A stretch of 61,800 nt of DNA from JBCDBD01 sp039184335 (GTDB taxonomy: Bacteria > Bacteroidota > Bacteroidia > Flavobacteriales > Flavobacteriaceae), in NCBI GenBank assembly GCA_039184335.1, contig JBCDBD010000021.1, positions 1 to 61,800 on the forward strand, written 5' to 3'. Positions 43,140 to 52,326 of the stretch are shown piece by piece. Position 1 is the first letter of the stretch. Every line of letters starts with the position of its first letter. Both the position numbers and the translations under genes were made by a program. A model generated the notes under the pieces. The model ran no database searches and was not told the origin of the DNA. It saw only the letters and a list, made by a program, of their open reading frames with translations.

Positions 43140-43491
43140 TGTTTTTGCAAATAGTTTGCAAAATTACGAAAGTCAACGCGTTAGTCCTGATAATCCACCT
43201 TGATTTTATTGCCCTCACCAATGCCTTGACAATATTGGGCAAAATTAGCTTTAGCTTTAAAAGGTTGATATGAAAAAGGTAGCGTACAATATCGAGGGAA
43301 TTTATCAAACGTATGGCCTCTGGGGTATAAATGATAGAAATGCAACTTTGATAGAAATTCAATAAACGCCATGGTACCGTTACGCTACCAAGGGAGAATA
43401 ACATACTCGTGGCCCCTGACGGACATCTCGAATTGGTCAATGAATTTTGGAAAAAAGGTTTGGTAAATATCGACCTGTATATGCTTCATCA
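43140..43491. other. Gap with possible gene debris
   Basis: A 31-codon frame at 43270-43365 (MKKVAYNIEGIYQTYG...) and another stretch around 43409-43480 (DGHLELVNEFWKKGLVNIDLYM in another frame) have protein-like composition but are broken from one another by frame changes. This may be a decayed gene; no family is recognised. Confidence 0.25.
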
Positions 43492-44361
43492 TTACAGTTT
43501 CTCCCTCCAATACTTGATGTTTTTTTCATTCATTCGAACAAACTCGTCCTTTTCCAGTACGGAGGCGATTTTTAAGGATTTTTGGGCAGATTGAATTGCC
43601 GATTCATAATCGCCCAATGCAGCTTCTACCAAGCTTTTTACCCGATGGGCATAATAGGTATCCCCACCCAAATGCAATGCCTTCTTCAAATAGTCCAATG
43701 CCCGTTCATGGTCCCTATCCTGTTCTTGTAGGTAACGGGCAGCTTCATAAAATGTCTGGGCCGTGGGATTCTCAACAAGCTGCTTGGTTATCTCTGCTTC
43801 CATTTGGGCATCGGTAGCTACGGAAAAGGTAATCGAAACCATGGTACTTGCCCAAATCAGGTTCAACTGAGCGGAGTTATGGGTAATGGAATCGAAAGCC
43901 ATAAGAAAATTTTCTTGGTGATACGGAATTTGTTCCGGTTTAACCACAATACGGAACAAATCTTCCCCAGGATCATAGTTTTTGCGCCCATCGCCCCAAT
44001 GGCTTGTATTTGTATGAAACGCCATTTGCCATTCTGAAGCCTCAGGAAAGGCATAAAGGGCATAAGTGCCTTTGGGCAAAACATTACCCATCACCTCCAT
44101 ATCGGTGTGCACAGTGATTTTGGTACTTTCATTGGCCCCTACCCGCCAAATACGGCCATAGGGCACCAACCCTTTTTGCCCATCGGTTTGCGGGCCAAAC
44201 ACCTGTCGACCGCGAACGGCAGGGCGGGAATACACTATTGTGATTTTGGAAAGGCCTATTTCTTGGGCAACCGTTGATAAGGGGCTGGCTTTGGGGTGGG
44301 TGATTTGAGCTTTACCCTGTCCACAAAAAAGCAAGATCAATAAAGGGAACAATTTCTTCAA
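43492..44361 (-). CDS. DUF2911 domain protein with TPR tail
   Basis: The 289-residue secreted protein has a signal peptide (about 1-18), a DUF2911 domain (about 30-180, ITIVYSRPAVRGRQVFG and VPYGRIWRVGANESTKITVHTD are its hallmarks), and two or three TPR-like repeats at the C-terminus (ALDYLKKALHLGGDTYYAHR, AIQSAQKSLKIA). The function of DUF2911 is unknown. It ends the ftsY transcript direction, 3 bases after ftsY. Confidence 0.88.
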   Translation of the reverse strand: MKKLFPLLILLFCGQGKAQITHPKASPLSTVAQEIGLSKITIVYSRPAVRGRQVFGPQTDGQKGLVPYGRIWRVGANESTKITVHTDMEVMGNVLPKGTYALYAFPEASEWQMAFHTNTSHWGDGRKNYDPGEDLFRIVVKPEQIPYHQENFLMAFDSITHNSAQLNLIWASTMVSITFSVATDAQMEAEITKQLVENPTAQTFYEAARYLQEQDRDHERALDYLKKALHLGGDTYYAHRVKSLVEAALGDYESAIQSAQKSLKIASVLEKDEFVRMNEKNIKYWREKL

Positions 44362-44364
44362 AAC

Positions 44365-45327
44365 TCAATTTTGAAGATTAAAAAACGAATCCACAAACTC
44401 ATATTTGTTAAAGACCTGTAGGTCATCTATCCCTTCCCCAACCCCAATATACTTTACGGGAATCTGAAATTGGTCAGAGATACCGATGACCACACCGCCC
44501 TTGGCAGTACCATCCAATTTGGTCACGGCCAAACTGGTCACCTCAGTGGCCTTTGTAAACTGTTTAGCCTGTTCAAAGGCATTTTGGCCCGTGGAGCCAT
44601 CCAACACCAATAGTACATCGTGGGGTGCATCGGGCACCACTTTTTGCATCACCCGTTTTACCTTAGAGAGCTCGTTCATAAGGTTCACCTTGTTATGCAA
44701 TCGCCCTGCCGTGTCTATCAATACCACATCGGCGTCTTCTGCCACCGCAGAGTTTAAGGTATCAAAAGCCACTGAGGCCGGATCACTGCCCATCTTTTGC
44801 TTGACGATGGGCACATCGACCCGATTGGCCCAAACCTGCAATTGGTCAATGGCAGCTGCCCGAAAAGTATCTGCTGCTCCCAAAACTACTTTTTGACCTT
44901 GCTTCTTGAATTGATGGGCCAGTTTGCCAATGGTCGTCGTCTTACCTACCCCATTGACCCCGACCACCATGATCACATATGGTTTCTTACTTGAAGGAAT
45001 CAAAAACTCCTGTTCTTCGCCTATATATGTCTCTGAAAGCAAGGCCGCAATTTCTTCACGAAGAATGGTATTCAGTTCTTCAGTACCCATATATTTATCC
45101 CGTGACACACGCTCCTCTATCCGTTCAATGACCTTCAAAGTCGTATTTACCCCCACATCTGACGTGACCAAAACCTCCTCTAAATTATCGAGTACCTCGT
45201 CATCAACCTTCGATTTACCAGCAACCGCCTTGCTCAGCTTAACAAAAAAACTGGTCTTTGATTTTTCAAGCCCTTTGTCAAGGGTCTCTTTTTTATCTTT
45301 CGAAAATATATTTTTAAAAAGGCTCAT
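44365..45327 (-). CDS. ftsY: Signal recognition particle receptor FtsY
   Basis: The GTPase docks SRP-ribosome complexes at the inner membrane. It has 320 residues with a helical N domain, then the G domain: GVNGVGKTTTIGKLA (P-loop), DTFRAAAIDQL, DTAGRLH, TKLDGTAKGG. The N-terminal acidic A domain found in enterobacteria is nearly absent, as usual in this phylum. It lies downstream of the L28-L33-DUF4295 group but behind its terminator, so it has its own promoter. Confidence 0.97.
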   Translation of the reverse strand: MSLFKNIFSKDKKETLDKGLEKSKTSFFVKLSKAVAGKSKVDDEVLDNLEEVLVTSDVGVNTTLKVIERIEERVSRDKYMGTEELNTILREEIAALLSETYIGEEQEFLIPSSKKPYVIMVVGVNGVGKTTTIGKLAHQFKKQGQKVVLGAADTFRAAAIDQLQVWANRVDVPIVKQKMGSDPASVAFDTLNSAVAEDADVVLIDTAGRLHNKVNLMNELSKVKRVMQKVVPDAPHDVLLVLDGSTGQNAFEQAKQFTKATEVTSLAVTKLDGTAKGGVVIGISDQFQIPVKYIGVGEGIDDLQVFNKYEFVDSFFNLQN

Positions 45328-45483
45328 GAATTAACATCATCAAGCATCAAAGATAGGAAAGTACGACGATTTTTGTCAAGGCCAACCAAGATTTCAACCA
45401 GTACAAGAAATTGTTTTTGAGAGATCTAAACAAATTTGCCCCTTCAAAAAAGACGCATTGACCGCCACACGGTTGTGGCAATA

Positions 45484-45511
45484 AAAAAAGCTGCCGAAAG
45501 GCAGCTTTTTT
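45484..45511 (-). terminator. Terminator of the rpmB-rpmG operon
   Basis: GCTGCC, GAAA loop, GGCAGC, flanked by runs of A and T on both sides. On the minus strand it is followed by TTTTTTTAT and lies 18 bases past the DUF4295 stop. Confidence 0.88.
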
Positions 45512-45529
45512 GTTTTCGTTTGAAAACGA

Positions 45530-45682
45530 CTAGTTTTTGTTCAACCAATCGTTTACCATTTCAGGGGGCATCACCGACTCTACAAAGGTATATGCTCCTG
45601 TTTTTGGGGACTTGACCATTTTAATGGCCTTTGTCAATCTTTTTGAACTGCTCTGTAGCGTTGCTACCGTTTTCTTTGCCAT
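45530..45682 (-). CDS. DUF4295 small basic protein
   Basis: The 50-residue protein begins MAKKTVATLQSSSKRLTK and ends VNDWLNKN, which matches the DUF4295 family found in Bacteroidota directly after rpmG. Its role is not known; it is thought to belong with ribosomal proteins because of its size, basic nature and invariant gene order. It is 6 bases downstream of rpmG. It is missed by 60-codon ORF cutoffs. Confidence 0.9.
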   Translation of the reverse strand: MAKKTVATLQSSSKRLTKAIKMVKSPKTGAYTFVESVMPPEMVNDWLNKN

Positions 45683-45688
45683 GGTCTC

Positions 45689-45871
45689 TTACTTTATTTC
45701 TTTATGAATGGTCATACGCTTCAAGATAGGGTTGAATTTTTTAATCTGCATCCTATCTGGCGTATTCTTTTTATTCTTGGTGGTGATGTATCGTGAAGTA
45801 CCGGGCATACCCGAGTCTTTATGTTCGGTACACTCTAAAATTACTTGAATCCTGTTCCCTTTCTTTGCCAT
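45689..45871 (-). CDS. rpmG: Ribosomal protein L33
   Basis: The 60-residue large-subunit protein contains the conserved IQVILECTEHKDSG and RYITTKNKKNTPDRM. It is the form without the second pair of zinc cysteines (only one Cys), so it is the zinc-independent type. It lies 11 bases after rpmB. Confidence 0.96.
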   Translation of the reverse strand: MAKKGNRIQVILECTEHKDSGMPGTSRYITTKNKKNTPDRMQIKKFNPILKRMTIHKEIK

Positions 45872-45882
45872 TTTCTTCTTTT

Positions 45883-46119
45883 TTACTTCACAAAACCTTT
45901 CGCCCTTGCCTCCTTCAGCACAGCCGAAATTCCTTTTTTATTGATTATCTTGATTCCCTTGGAAGAAACATTAAGGGTCACCCAGCGGTCTTCTTCAGGA
46001 ATATAAAATTTCTTCTTGGAGATGTTGATATCAAATCTTCTTTTGGTCTTATTGATGGAAAAGGAAACATTATTACCAAACATTACCTTTTTCCCCGTAA
46101 CTTCACATACTTTAGACAT
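45883..46119 (-). CDS. rpmB: Ribosomal protein L28
   Basis: The 78-residue large-subunit protein has SKVCEVTGKKVMFGNNVSFS at the N-terminus and RWVTLNVSSKGIKIINKKG near the C-terminus, the L28 pattern. First gene of the L28-L33-DUF4295 operon; cinA lies 73 bases upstream in the same direction. Confidence 0.96.
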   Translation of the reverse strand: MSKVCEVTGKKVMFGNNVSFSINKTKRRFDINISKKKFYIPEEDRWVTLNVSSKGIKIINKKGISAVLKEARAKGFVK

Positions 46120-46192
46120 CGCCCTAACTTTTGAGTGATTTTATTGAGGCTGCAAATTTAATTGATTTCTATTTCACCTACAAAATTCTTTT

Positions 46193-47440
46193 TCAGAAAT
46201 TTAAGATTTCTTTTTGTAGCAGTTCAAAGGCCTTATTGACTGATTTCTGCACGATGCGTTCTCTATGGTTTCCCATCGCAAATTCTTGGGCAAAAGTATG
46301 CTGTGGCGTACTGATTGCAATAAATACGGTACCTACGGCGACATCTGAATCTCCTTTGGTAGGCCCGGCATTACCCGTAGTGGCAATGGCAAAGTCGGTA
46401 TTCAGTAGTTTTCTGGCATTTCGGGCCATGGCCACCGCCACTTGCTCACTGACTACAGAATACGTGTCTATCAAGGCTTCATCTACTCCCAGCAATTTTA
46501 TTTTTGTCTCCGTGGCATAAGTGACCACAGTACCCTTAAAATACCTTGAAGCGCCCGGAAGCGCCGTCAATTGTTGGGCAATTTTTCCTCCCGTGAAGCT
46601 TTCAGCGGTAGCCAATGTCATTTGTTTTTGAACCAGTATTTTGGCAATCAGTGCTTCAATGCTTTCATCTTCTTCCTCACCATAGATGATCTCACCTATT
46701 AAGGGATATAATTTCTTGGCTTCAGTATTTATTGCTTCTTGCAGTACATCTTTATCTTCACCTTTGGCACTCAAACGCAATCTGACCCTGCCCAAACTAG
46801 GTAGGTAGGCGAATTTGATAAAGGTGGGCAAATTGTTTTCCCAGTCAGAAATTTTGTTCGCGATGGCACTTTCTCCCCAACCATAGGTCATCAGGGTCTT
46901 GTGGATAATATGTGGACGCCGGTACTGCTCAATGATTTTGGGGATGACACTTTTGGTCATCAAAGCTTTCATTTCAAAAGGCACCCCGGGCAATGCTATG
47001 AAAGATGTACCCTTGTGCTGCATCCATAGACCCGGTGCTGTCCCAAAATGATTGTGCAATATGGCTGCCTTGGTTGGCACCAAAGCCTGTAAACGGTTCA
47101 AATCAGATATGGGAGTACTGATATATTTCTCAAAGAGCGTTTCGATATGCGCCAAAACCCCATCATCTTGAACCAGTTTATCCCCTAGGTATTCACATAG
47201 CGTATGTTTGGTAATATCATCTTTGGTTGGCCCCAAACCTCCAGTCATGATGACCACCTGTGATCGTTCGTTGGCTTCTGTCAACGCATTCAAAATATGT
47301 TGGCGATTGTCTTGGACCGAGGTAATCTGAAATACAGAAACCCCAATCTTATTCAATTGCTTGGCTATAAAAGCAGAATTGGAATCGATAATCTGGCCAA
47401 TAAGGATTTCGTCACCAATGGTAATGATTTCAGCCTGCAT
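46193..47440 (-). CDS. cinA: CinA-like nicotinamide mononucleotide deamidase-related protein
   Basis: The 415-residue two-domain enzyme has an N-terminal molybdopterin-binding-like (MoCF) pyrophosphatase domain (EIITIGDEILIGQIIDSN, MTGGLGPTKDDITKH) and a C-terminal PncC amidase domain (ATAESFTGGKIAQQL, ATTGNAGPTKGD). It recycles pyridine nucleotides. Typical full-length CinA. Confidence 0.93.
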   Translation of the reverse strand: MQAEIITIGDEILIGQIIDSNSAFIAKQLNKIGVSVFQITSVQDNRQHILNALTEANERSQVVIMTGGLGPTKDDITKHTLCEYLGDKLVQDDGVLAHIETLFEKYISTPISDLNRLQALVPTKAAILHNHFGTAPGLWMQHKGTSFIALPGVPFEMKALMTKSVIPKIIEQYRRPHIIHKTLMTYGWGESAIANKISDWENNLPTFIKFAYLPSLGRVRLRLSAKGEDKDVLQEAINTEAKKLYPLIGEIIYGEEEDESIEALIAKILVQKQMTLATAESFTGGKIAQQLTALPGASRYFKGTVVTYATETKIKLLGVDEALIDTYSVVSEQVAVAMARNARKLLNTDFAIATTGNAGPTKGDSDVAVGTVFIAISTPQHTFAQEFAMGNHRERIVQKSVNKAFELLQKEILNF

Positions 47441-47528
47441 AAGGTTTTGTTTTGTACAATTATGGAACGTTCAAATCAGCCCCAAATGTAACCAAAACCG
47501 AACTTAAGATAATCTTGTGTGTACGAAA

Positions 47529-47867
47529 CTATACGCGAAAGTCTTTTTTGAGTTCTGCAATGACCTGCAGCACATCTTTTTTAAGTATGGGGAACTTTGC
47601 TTCAATCTCGGCCATATCGGCCCCTGTCTTGCCCAGCGTTTCGATTTCTAGGGCATTGGCCCGGGTCTGTTCCATGCCCAAAAGATCTACATTGGGCTTT
47701 ATTTTATGTGCAAGCTTGTAAATATTTTCATAATCGCTTTTCTGGATTGCGGCTTCAAGTCCTTCCAAATCTTCAGGAACTTCATCTAAAAAAGCGGACA
47801 CTACAGAAAGTACAAAGTCTTCGTCGCCCTCTGCCATTTCATTAATCTTCACGAGACTGTAAATCAT
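47529..47867 (-). CDS. Hpt phosphotransfer domain protein
   Basis: The 112-residue single Hpt domain is a four-helix bundle with the phosphoacceptor His in KLAHKIKPNVDLLGM. It would relay phosphate between a hybrid kinase and a response regulator, neither of which is adjacent. Its start overlaps the FAH gene stop by one base. Confidence 0.85.
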   Translation of the reverse strand: MIYSLVKINEMAEGDEDFVLSVVSAFLDEVPEDLEGLEAAIQKSDYENIYKLAHKIKPNVDLLGMEQTRANALEIETLGKTGADMAEIEAKFPILKKDVLQVIAELKKDFRV

Positions 47868-48478
47868 TATTTCACGTTAAGTTCAAAAATAGTTTCTCCT
47901 TCAATTTTACCAGTAAGGTAGTCATTTGGCATTACTTTACCAACCCCGGCAGGAGTACCTGTAAATAAAATATCGCCTTTTTTGAGCATAAAATAGGTCG
48001 AAACATATGCTATAAGCTCATCTATCTTCCAGAGCATCAGACTTGTATCACTTTTTTGTACTATTTCCTCATTTTTTAACAATAAAAACCCCAGTTTATC
48101 TAAATTTCCGTATGCTTCTTTAGGAATCCACCTACCGATTACTGCTGCGCCATCAAAACCTTTTGCCTTTTCCCAAGGCAATCCTTTTGCTTTCAGCTTT
48201 GACTGTAGATCACGGGCTGTAAAATCAATTCCCAGACTTACCTCATCATAATATTTATGTGCAAATTTTTCTGAAATATGTTTGCCAACCTTATTGATCT
48301 TGACCAACACTTCGACCTCATAGTGGACTTCATTGGAAAATTCGGGGATGTAAAAATCCTGTTCTTTGGGCAATATCGCTGAATCTGGTTTAATGAATAC
48401 CACAGGCTCAAGAGGGCGTTCATTGTGCAGTTCATCAATATGTGCCGCATAGTTTCTACCGATGCATATCAATTTCAT
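47867..48478 (-). CDS. Fumarylacetoacetate hydrolase family protein
   Basis: The 203-residue FAH-fold enzyme carries metal ligands in EVHYEVEVLVKI and LGIDFTARDLQ, with GDILFTGTPAGVG near the end. Small members act as acylpyruvate hydrolases or oxaloacetate decarboxylases; the substrate cannot be fixed. It is transcribed with the Hpt gene. Confidence 0.88.
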   Translation of the reverse strand: MKLICIGRNYAAHIDELHNERPLEPVVFIKPDSAILPKEQDFYIPEFSNEVHYEVEVLVKINKVGKHISEKFAHKYYDEVSLGIDFTARDLQSKLKAKGLPWEKAKGFDGAAVIGRWIPKEAYGNLDKLGFLLLKNEEIVQKSDTSLMLWKIDELIAYVSTYFMLKKGDILFTGTPAGVGKVMPNDYLTGKIEGETIFELNVK

Positions 48479-48565
48479 TTGTCAAGTCTTTAAATTGGGG
48501 AAACCTATGGACCATAGCCCTTCATAATAGCTTTGATTTTTATCAACAATAAATACGCCATAGCG

Positions 48566-49342
48566 TTACCCCAGCTTATTATTGAGTTTGCTCAACTTTA
48601 TTTGGGTCAATACTTTTTTCGTGTATAACGGAAAATCTGCATTCAATATCCATCCAAAATAACCGGGTTCTTCTTCAAGTACAGAAGCTACTTTTTTTCC
48701 TTTGTGCTTGCCAAAGGCAAAAATAGGCTCACTTTTCTCATCCAAACCAATAAAACCGGCAAAATCCAATGACTGCTTTCGGGTCGTAAATTGCGATAGT
48801 TTCTTCACATTGTTCTCAAGTTCCGGGTAGCGTTCAAGCTGTGCCAAGAGTACTTCATATGTTGCCTTGGTGTCGGCAGCCGCACTATGGGCATTATCCA
48901 GACTTTTGTCGCAATAAAACTTGTAAGCTGCTTCAAGTGTGCGTTTTTCCATTTTATGAAAAATGGTCTGCACATCGACCGAGACCATATGTTTCATATC
49001 AAAATCAACTCCGGCCCTTAGCATTTCCTCCGCCAGTAAGGGAATATCAAAACGATCTGAGTTAAATCCGGCCAAATCACTGTCTTTGATGAGGTTGTAT
49101 ATTTCTTTTGATAATTGCTTGAAAGTAGGTTCTTTTGCAACCTTCCCATTCGTGATTCCGTGTATGGCGACCACTTCTGCTGGAATGTGGATCCCAGGGT
49201 TTACCAACCAGGTCTTGCTTTCTTTATTTCCATTGGGAAAAACCTTAAAAATTGAAATCTCAACGATTCGGTCTTTGGCCACATTGGTACCTGTAGTCTC
49301 CAAATCAAAAAAGCAGATGGGTTTTGTAAGTTGCAATGCCAT
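48566..49342 (-). CDS. DEDDh 3'-5' exonuclease
   Basis: From ATG 49342 it has 258 residues. Exo I is CFFDLETTGTNVAKDRIVEI (Asp, Glu), Exo II is DLAGFNSDRFDIPLLAEE (Asp), Exo III is HSAAADTKATYEVL (His, Asp), the pattern of the DNA polymerase III epsilon-type exonucleases. A C-terminal module (FAFGKHKGKKVASVLEEEPGYFGWIL) is a DUF3820-like tail. The ORF could start at 49426 but would then overlap the esterase gene by 80 bases; the chosen ATG is 4 bases past its stop. Confidence 0.9.
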   Translation of the reverse strand: MALQLTKPICFFDLETTGTNVAKDRIVEISIFKVFPNGNKESKTWLVNPGIHIPAEVVAIHGITNGKVAKEPTFKQLSKEIYNLIKDSDLAGFNSDRFDIPLLAEEMLRAGVDFDMKHMVSVDVQTIFHKMEKRTLEAAYKFYCDKSLDNAHSAAADTKATYEVLLAQLERYPELENNVKKLSQFTTRKQSLDFAGFIGLDEKSEPIFAFGKHKGKKVASVLEEEPGYFGWILNADFPLYTKKVLTQIKLSKLNNKLG

Positions 49343-49346
49343 AATT

Positions 49347-50135
49347 CTATTGTCGTGAATTTGAGAACAGCCAAGAAAGCAATTCTGGTTCTGCAAAAGC
49401 ATTTTCCCAACTGTTGTGCTCCACATTTTTATATCGTGAATATTTCACCTGTGCATCAGCCTCTTCCAAGGCCTTCACCATCATATCGGAATATTTTGGT
49501 GGCACCACATGATCTGCCCCACCATGGAACACCCACCAATCTAACTTACGCAACCTTTTGGCTGTAAAAGGATTGGCTCCACCACAGATGGGAAATGCTG
49601 CAGCGAAAAGTCGTGGATTTCGTTGGACCAATTCAAATGTTCCCATTCCTCCCATGGAAAGTCCGCCAACATATATTTTGTTTTTATCAATTTTGTACAT
49701 TTTGACCAATACCTTTAACAGCCCTTCAAGCAGTTCCATATCCGGCGTTGGGTCGGCATTTTTATAGAATGTGAGTTCTCTGTTGCCCCATTCACCACCT
49801 ACACCGACCTTGACCCAAGAACTGTTGGTCGAACATTGGGGGAAAACAACAAACGCGGGATATTTTTCCCTAACCTTTTTCTGCAAGAACAATTGCCCCC
49901 CATGCACCAATTGCGCTTCATTGTCATTGCCCCGTTCCCCTGAACCATGCAGCACCAAAATCAAAGGGTATTTTTTGGAAGCTTCGTATCCGTCGGGCAT
50001 CAAGATACGATAGGGCATTTGTTCCCCATCCATCTCAAAAACTTTCTTTCCATAGGCCGAAAAGTCTTGGCAAAAACAAGAAATACTGAAAAACGATAAC
50101 AAAACAGGGATAAGATTTCGTTGAAACACCTTCAT
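49347..50135 (-). CDS. Secreted alpha/beta-hydrolase (esterase/peptidase-like)
   Basis: The 262-residue protein has a signal peptide (about 1-22, with Cys in FSISCFC making a lipoprotein possible). The oxyanion region is LVLHGSGERGNDNE, nucleophile Ser in GGLSMGGMG, acid Asp in HGGADHVVP, and His in NVEHNSWENAF. It belongs to the prolyl-oligopeptidase/carbohydrate-esterase-like clan; the substrate is unknown. Confidence 0.88.
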   Translation of the reverse strand: MKVFQRNLIPVLLSFFSISCFCQDFSAYGKKVFEMDGEQMPYRILMPDGYEASKKYPLILVLHGSGERGNDNEAQLVHGGQLFLQKKVREKYPAFVVFPQCSTNSSWVKVGVGGEWGNRELTFYKNADPTPDMELLEGLLKVLVKMYKIDKNKIYVGGLSMGGMGTFELVQRNPRLFAAAFPICGGANPFTAKRLRKLDWWVFHGGADHVVPPKYSDMMVKALEEADAQVKYSRYKNVEHNSWENAFAEPELLSWLFSNSRQ

Positions 50136-50198
50136 GGATTCACGAATTTCTTCCTAAGTTACTACTTCGCTTGATCAAAAGAAGGCTTTTTAAGAAAT

Positions 50199-51545
50199 TT
50201 AGATTTCCCGGTTCAAATCCCAAGCTTCAAGATAATCGGCAACTGCTTTGACAAACATACCCCCCAAGGCGCCGTTGACCACTCTATGGTCATAACTGTG
50301 GGATAGAAACATCTTACTTCGAATACCTATATAATCGCCTTCATTGGTCTCGATTACCGAAGGTATTTTTCGAATGGCCCCCAAGGCCAAAATACCTACC
50401 TGGGGTTGGTTGATGATGGGGGTGCCAAAAACACTGCCGAAAGTACCTACATTGGTCACGGTGTACGTACCATCCTTAATTTCATCTGGTTTCAATTGGT
50501 TGTTTCGTGCCCTATTGGCCAAATCATTCACCGTTTTGGCCATACCCACCAAATTCAACTGGTCCGCATTTTTAATGACAGGCACAATCAAGTTGCCATC
50601 AGGCAAGGCTGCAGCCATGCCAATGTTGATGTTCTTCCTTTTAATGACATTATCACCATCGAGGGAGATGTTTACAAGTGGGTATTTTTTTAAGGCCACA
50701 GCGACTGCCTCCATAAAAATGGGTGTAAAGGTCAGTTTTTCGCCTTCCCTTTGCTCAAATGCCCTCTTCATTTTATTACGCCAAAGGACCACATTGGTGA
50801 CATCGACTTCAACAAAGCTCTGTACATGGGCAGAGGTAGCGATACTTTCGGCCATATGATGGGCAATTAGCTTACCCATTCTAGTCAATGGAACGAGCTC
50901 ATCACCCGTTCTGACCTCAACTGGTTCGTTTTTTGGCTTGACAACAGTTTTTTCTTTTTCAGGCGCATCGATAGGTTTGGCATTGGTGGTATTTACAATG
51001 GCAGCCTTGGATCTTTGAATGCCATTGCTACTACGATGTTCCAAAAAGTCCAAAATATCGTTTTTGGTCACCCGACCCGCTTTACCCGTACCTTGAATGG
51101 CATCAAGTTCAGTAATTGATATCCCTTCTTCTTTTGCTATGTTTCGCACCAAAGGGGAGTAAAACCGCTCTGAAGCCGTAAAATCTTGAATTGGGGCCAC
51201 TGTTTTCTCTTGAATGGTATTGATCTGTCTTTCAAGCTCATTGGCTGTTGTTTCAACTTTGTTATGAGCTTCAGTGCCATTGTGCGCTGTTTCTTCTACC
51301 GTGGTTCCTGTCTGTATGACAGCAACTACTTCACCTACTCTTATGACATCATCGATTTCGAACCGCTTTTCCAATAATACACCCTCTACCTCACTCGGCA
51401 CTTCAGAATCCACTTTATCTGTAGCAATCTCAAAAATAGCCTCATCCAACTCAATGTGGTCCCCTATATCTTTGAGCCAAGTGGTCAATGTAGCTTCTGC
51501 CACACTTTCACCCATTTGCGGTAGTTTCAATTCGAATTTTGACAT
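50199..51545 (-). CDS. 2-oxoacid dehydrogenase E2 (lipoamide acyltransferase)
   Basis: The 448-residue core subunit transfers acyl groups to CoA. The lipoyl domain has the lipoylated Lys in EIATDKVDSEVP (about 44). The E3/E1-binding domain is SPLVRNIAKEEGISITELDAIQGTGKAGRVTKNDI, and the catalytic domain ends with the SHSYDHRVVNGALGG motif (His catalytic). One lipoyl domain and this length favour branched-chain or 2-oxoglutarate-type E2; the E1 and E3 genes are not adjacent. Confidence 0.92.
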   Translation of the reverse strand: MSKFELKLPQMGESVAEATLTTWLKDIGDHIELDEAIFEIATDKVDSEVPSEVEGVLLEKRFEIDDVIRVGEVVAVIQTGTTVEETAHNGTEAHNKVETTANELERQINTIQEKTVAPIQDFTASERFYSPLVRNIAKEEGISITELDAIQGTGKAGRVTKNDILDFLEHRSSNGIQRSKAAIVNTTNAKPIDAPEKEKTVVKPKNEPVEVRTGDELVPLTRMGKLIAHHMAESIATSAHVQSFVEVDVTNVVLWRNKMKRAFEQREGEKLTFTPIFMEAVAVALKKYPLVNISLDGDNVIKRKNINIGMAAALPDGNLIVPVIKNADQLNLVGMAKTVNDLANRARNNQLKPDEIKDGTYTVTNVGTFGSVFGTPIINQPQVGILALGAIRKIPSVIETNEGDYIGIRSKMFLSHSYDHRVVNGALGGMFVKAVADYLEAWDLNREI

Positions 51546-51628
51546 ATTCTTAATTATACAGCCTTTAAAAACTTTTTTATTGCAAAAATACTATAAAACC
51601 TCACTTATTTTTAATTTATCTGTATCAT

Positions 51629-52249
51629 TTAAGAAGCTTTAATAGAGGTTTCAAAAGGAACACGGTTCAAAATACTGCGCCCAAGTGTTACCTCATCTGC
51701 ATATTCCAGTTCATCACCTACAGAAATTCCCCTGGCGATGGTCGATGTGGCCACTTTGGCACCTTCCAACTGTTTATAGATATAGAAGTTGGTGGTGTCG
51801 CCTTCCATAGTGGGACTCAATGCAAATATCAGTTCCCTTACGGTCCCTTCCTTGATTTTCTGCACTAATGAGCCAATGTTCAAATCTTGGGGACCAATCC
51901 CTTCCATGGGTGATATCTTTCCGCCTAGAACATGATAAAGCCCTTGATATTGTGATGTACTTTCAATGGCCATGACATCCCTGATATCCTCAACAACACA
52001 AACGATCGCCCTGTCACGTTTTGGACTCGAACAGATAGCACAACTATCTGTATCTGAAATATTATGGCAAGTATTGCAAAAACGGACCTCATCACGTAAA
52101 CTTGATAAAGCATCGGTCAATCGTGACGTTTGATCTTCAGGCTGACGAAGCAGATGCAATACCAATCGCAGTGCCGTACGCTTACCTATACCCGGCAACT
52201 GTGACATTTCATGAACGGCCTGCTCTAAAAGTTTTGAGGAATATTCCAT
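51629..52249 (-). CDS. recR: Recombination mediator RecR
   Basis: This partner of RecF/RecO loads RecA on gapped DNA. From ATG 52249 it has 206 residues: HhH domain (MSQLPGIGKRTALRLVLHLL), four-cysteine zinc finger (CNTCHNISDTDSCAIC), Toprim domain (CVVEDIRDVMAIE). A longer frame from 52276 is unlikely, because the promoter-like sequence lies inside it. Confidence 0.95.
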   Translation of the reverse strand: MEYSSKLLEQAVHEMSQLPGIGKRTALRLVLHLLRQPEDQTSRLTDALSSLRDEVRFCNTCHNISDTDSCAICSSPKRDRAIVCVVEDIRDVMAIESTSQYQGLYHVLGGKISPMEGIGPQDLNIGSLVQKIKEGTVRELIFALSPTMEGDTTNFYIYKQLEGAKVATSTIARGISVGDELEYADEVTLGRSILNRVPFETSIKAS

Positions 52250-52265
52250 TTTGTTGATTATACCG

Positions 52266-52295
52266 CAAAAGTACAATTTTACATTTACGGACGAA
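52266..52295 (-). promoter_or_regulatory. Bacteroidota-type promoter of recR
   Basis: On the minus strand TTCG, 18 bases, then TACTTTTG: the -7 matches TAnnTTTG exactly and the -33 differs from TTTG by one base. It lies 17-46 bases upstream of the chosen recR start. Confidence 0.55.
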
Positions 52296-52326
52296 CTTTT
52301 TGTACTTTGTGGATCAATTCCATTTT

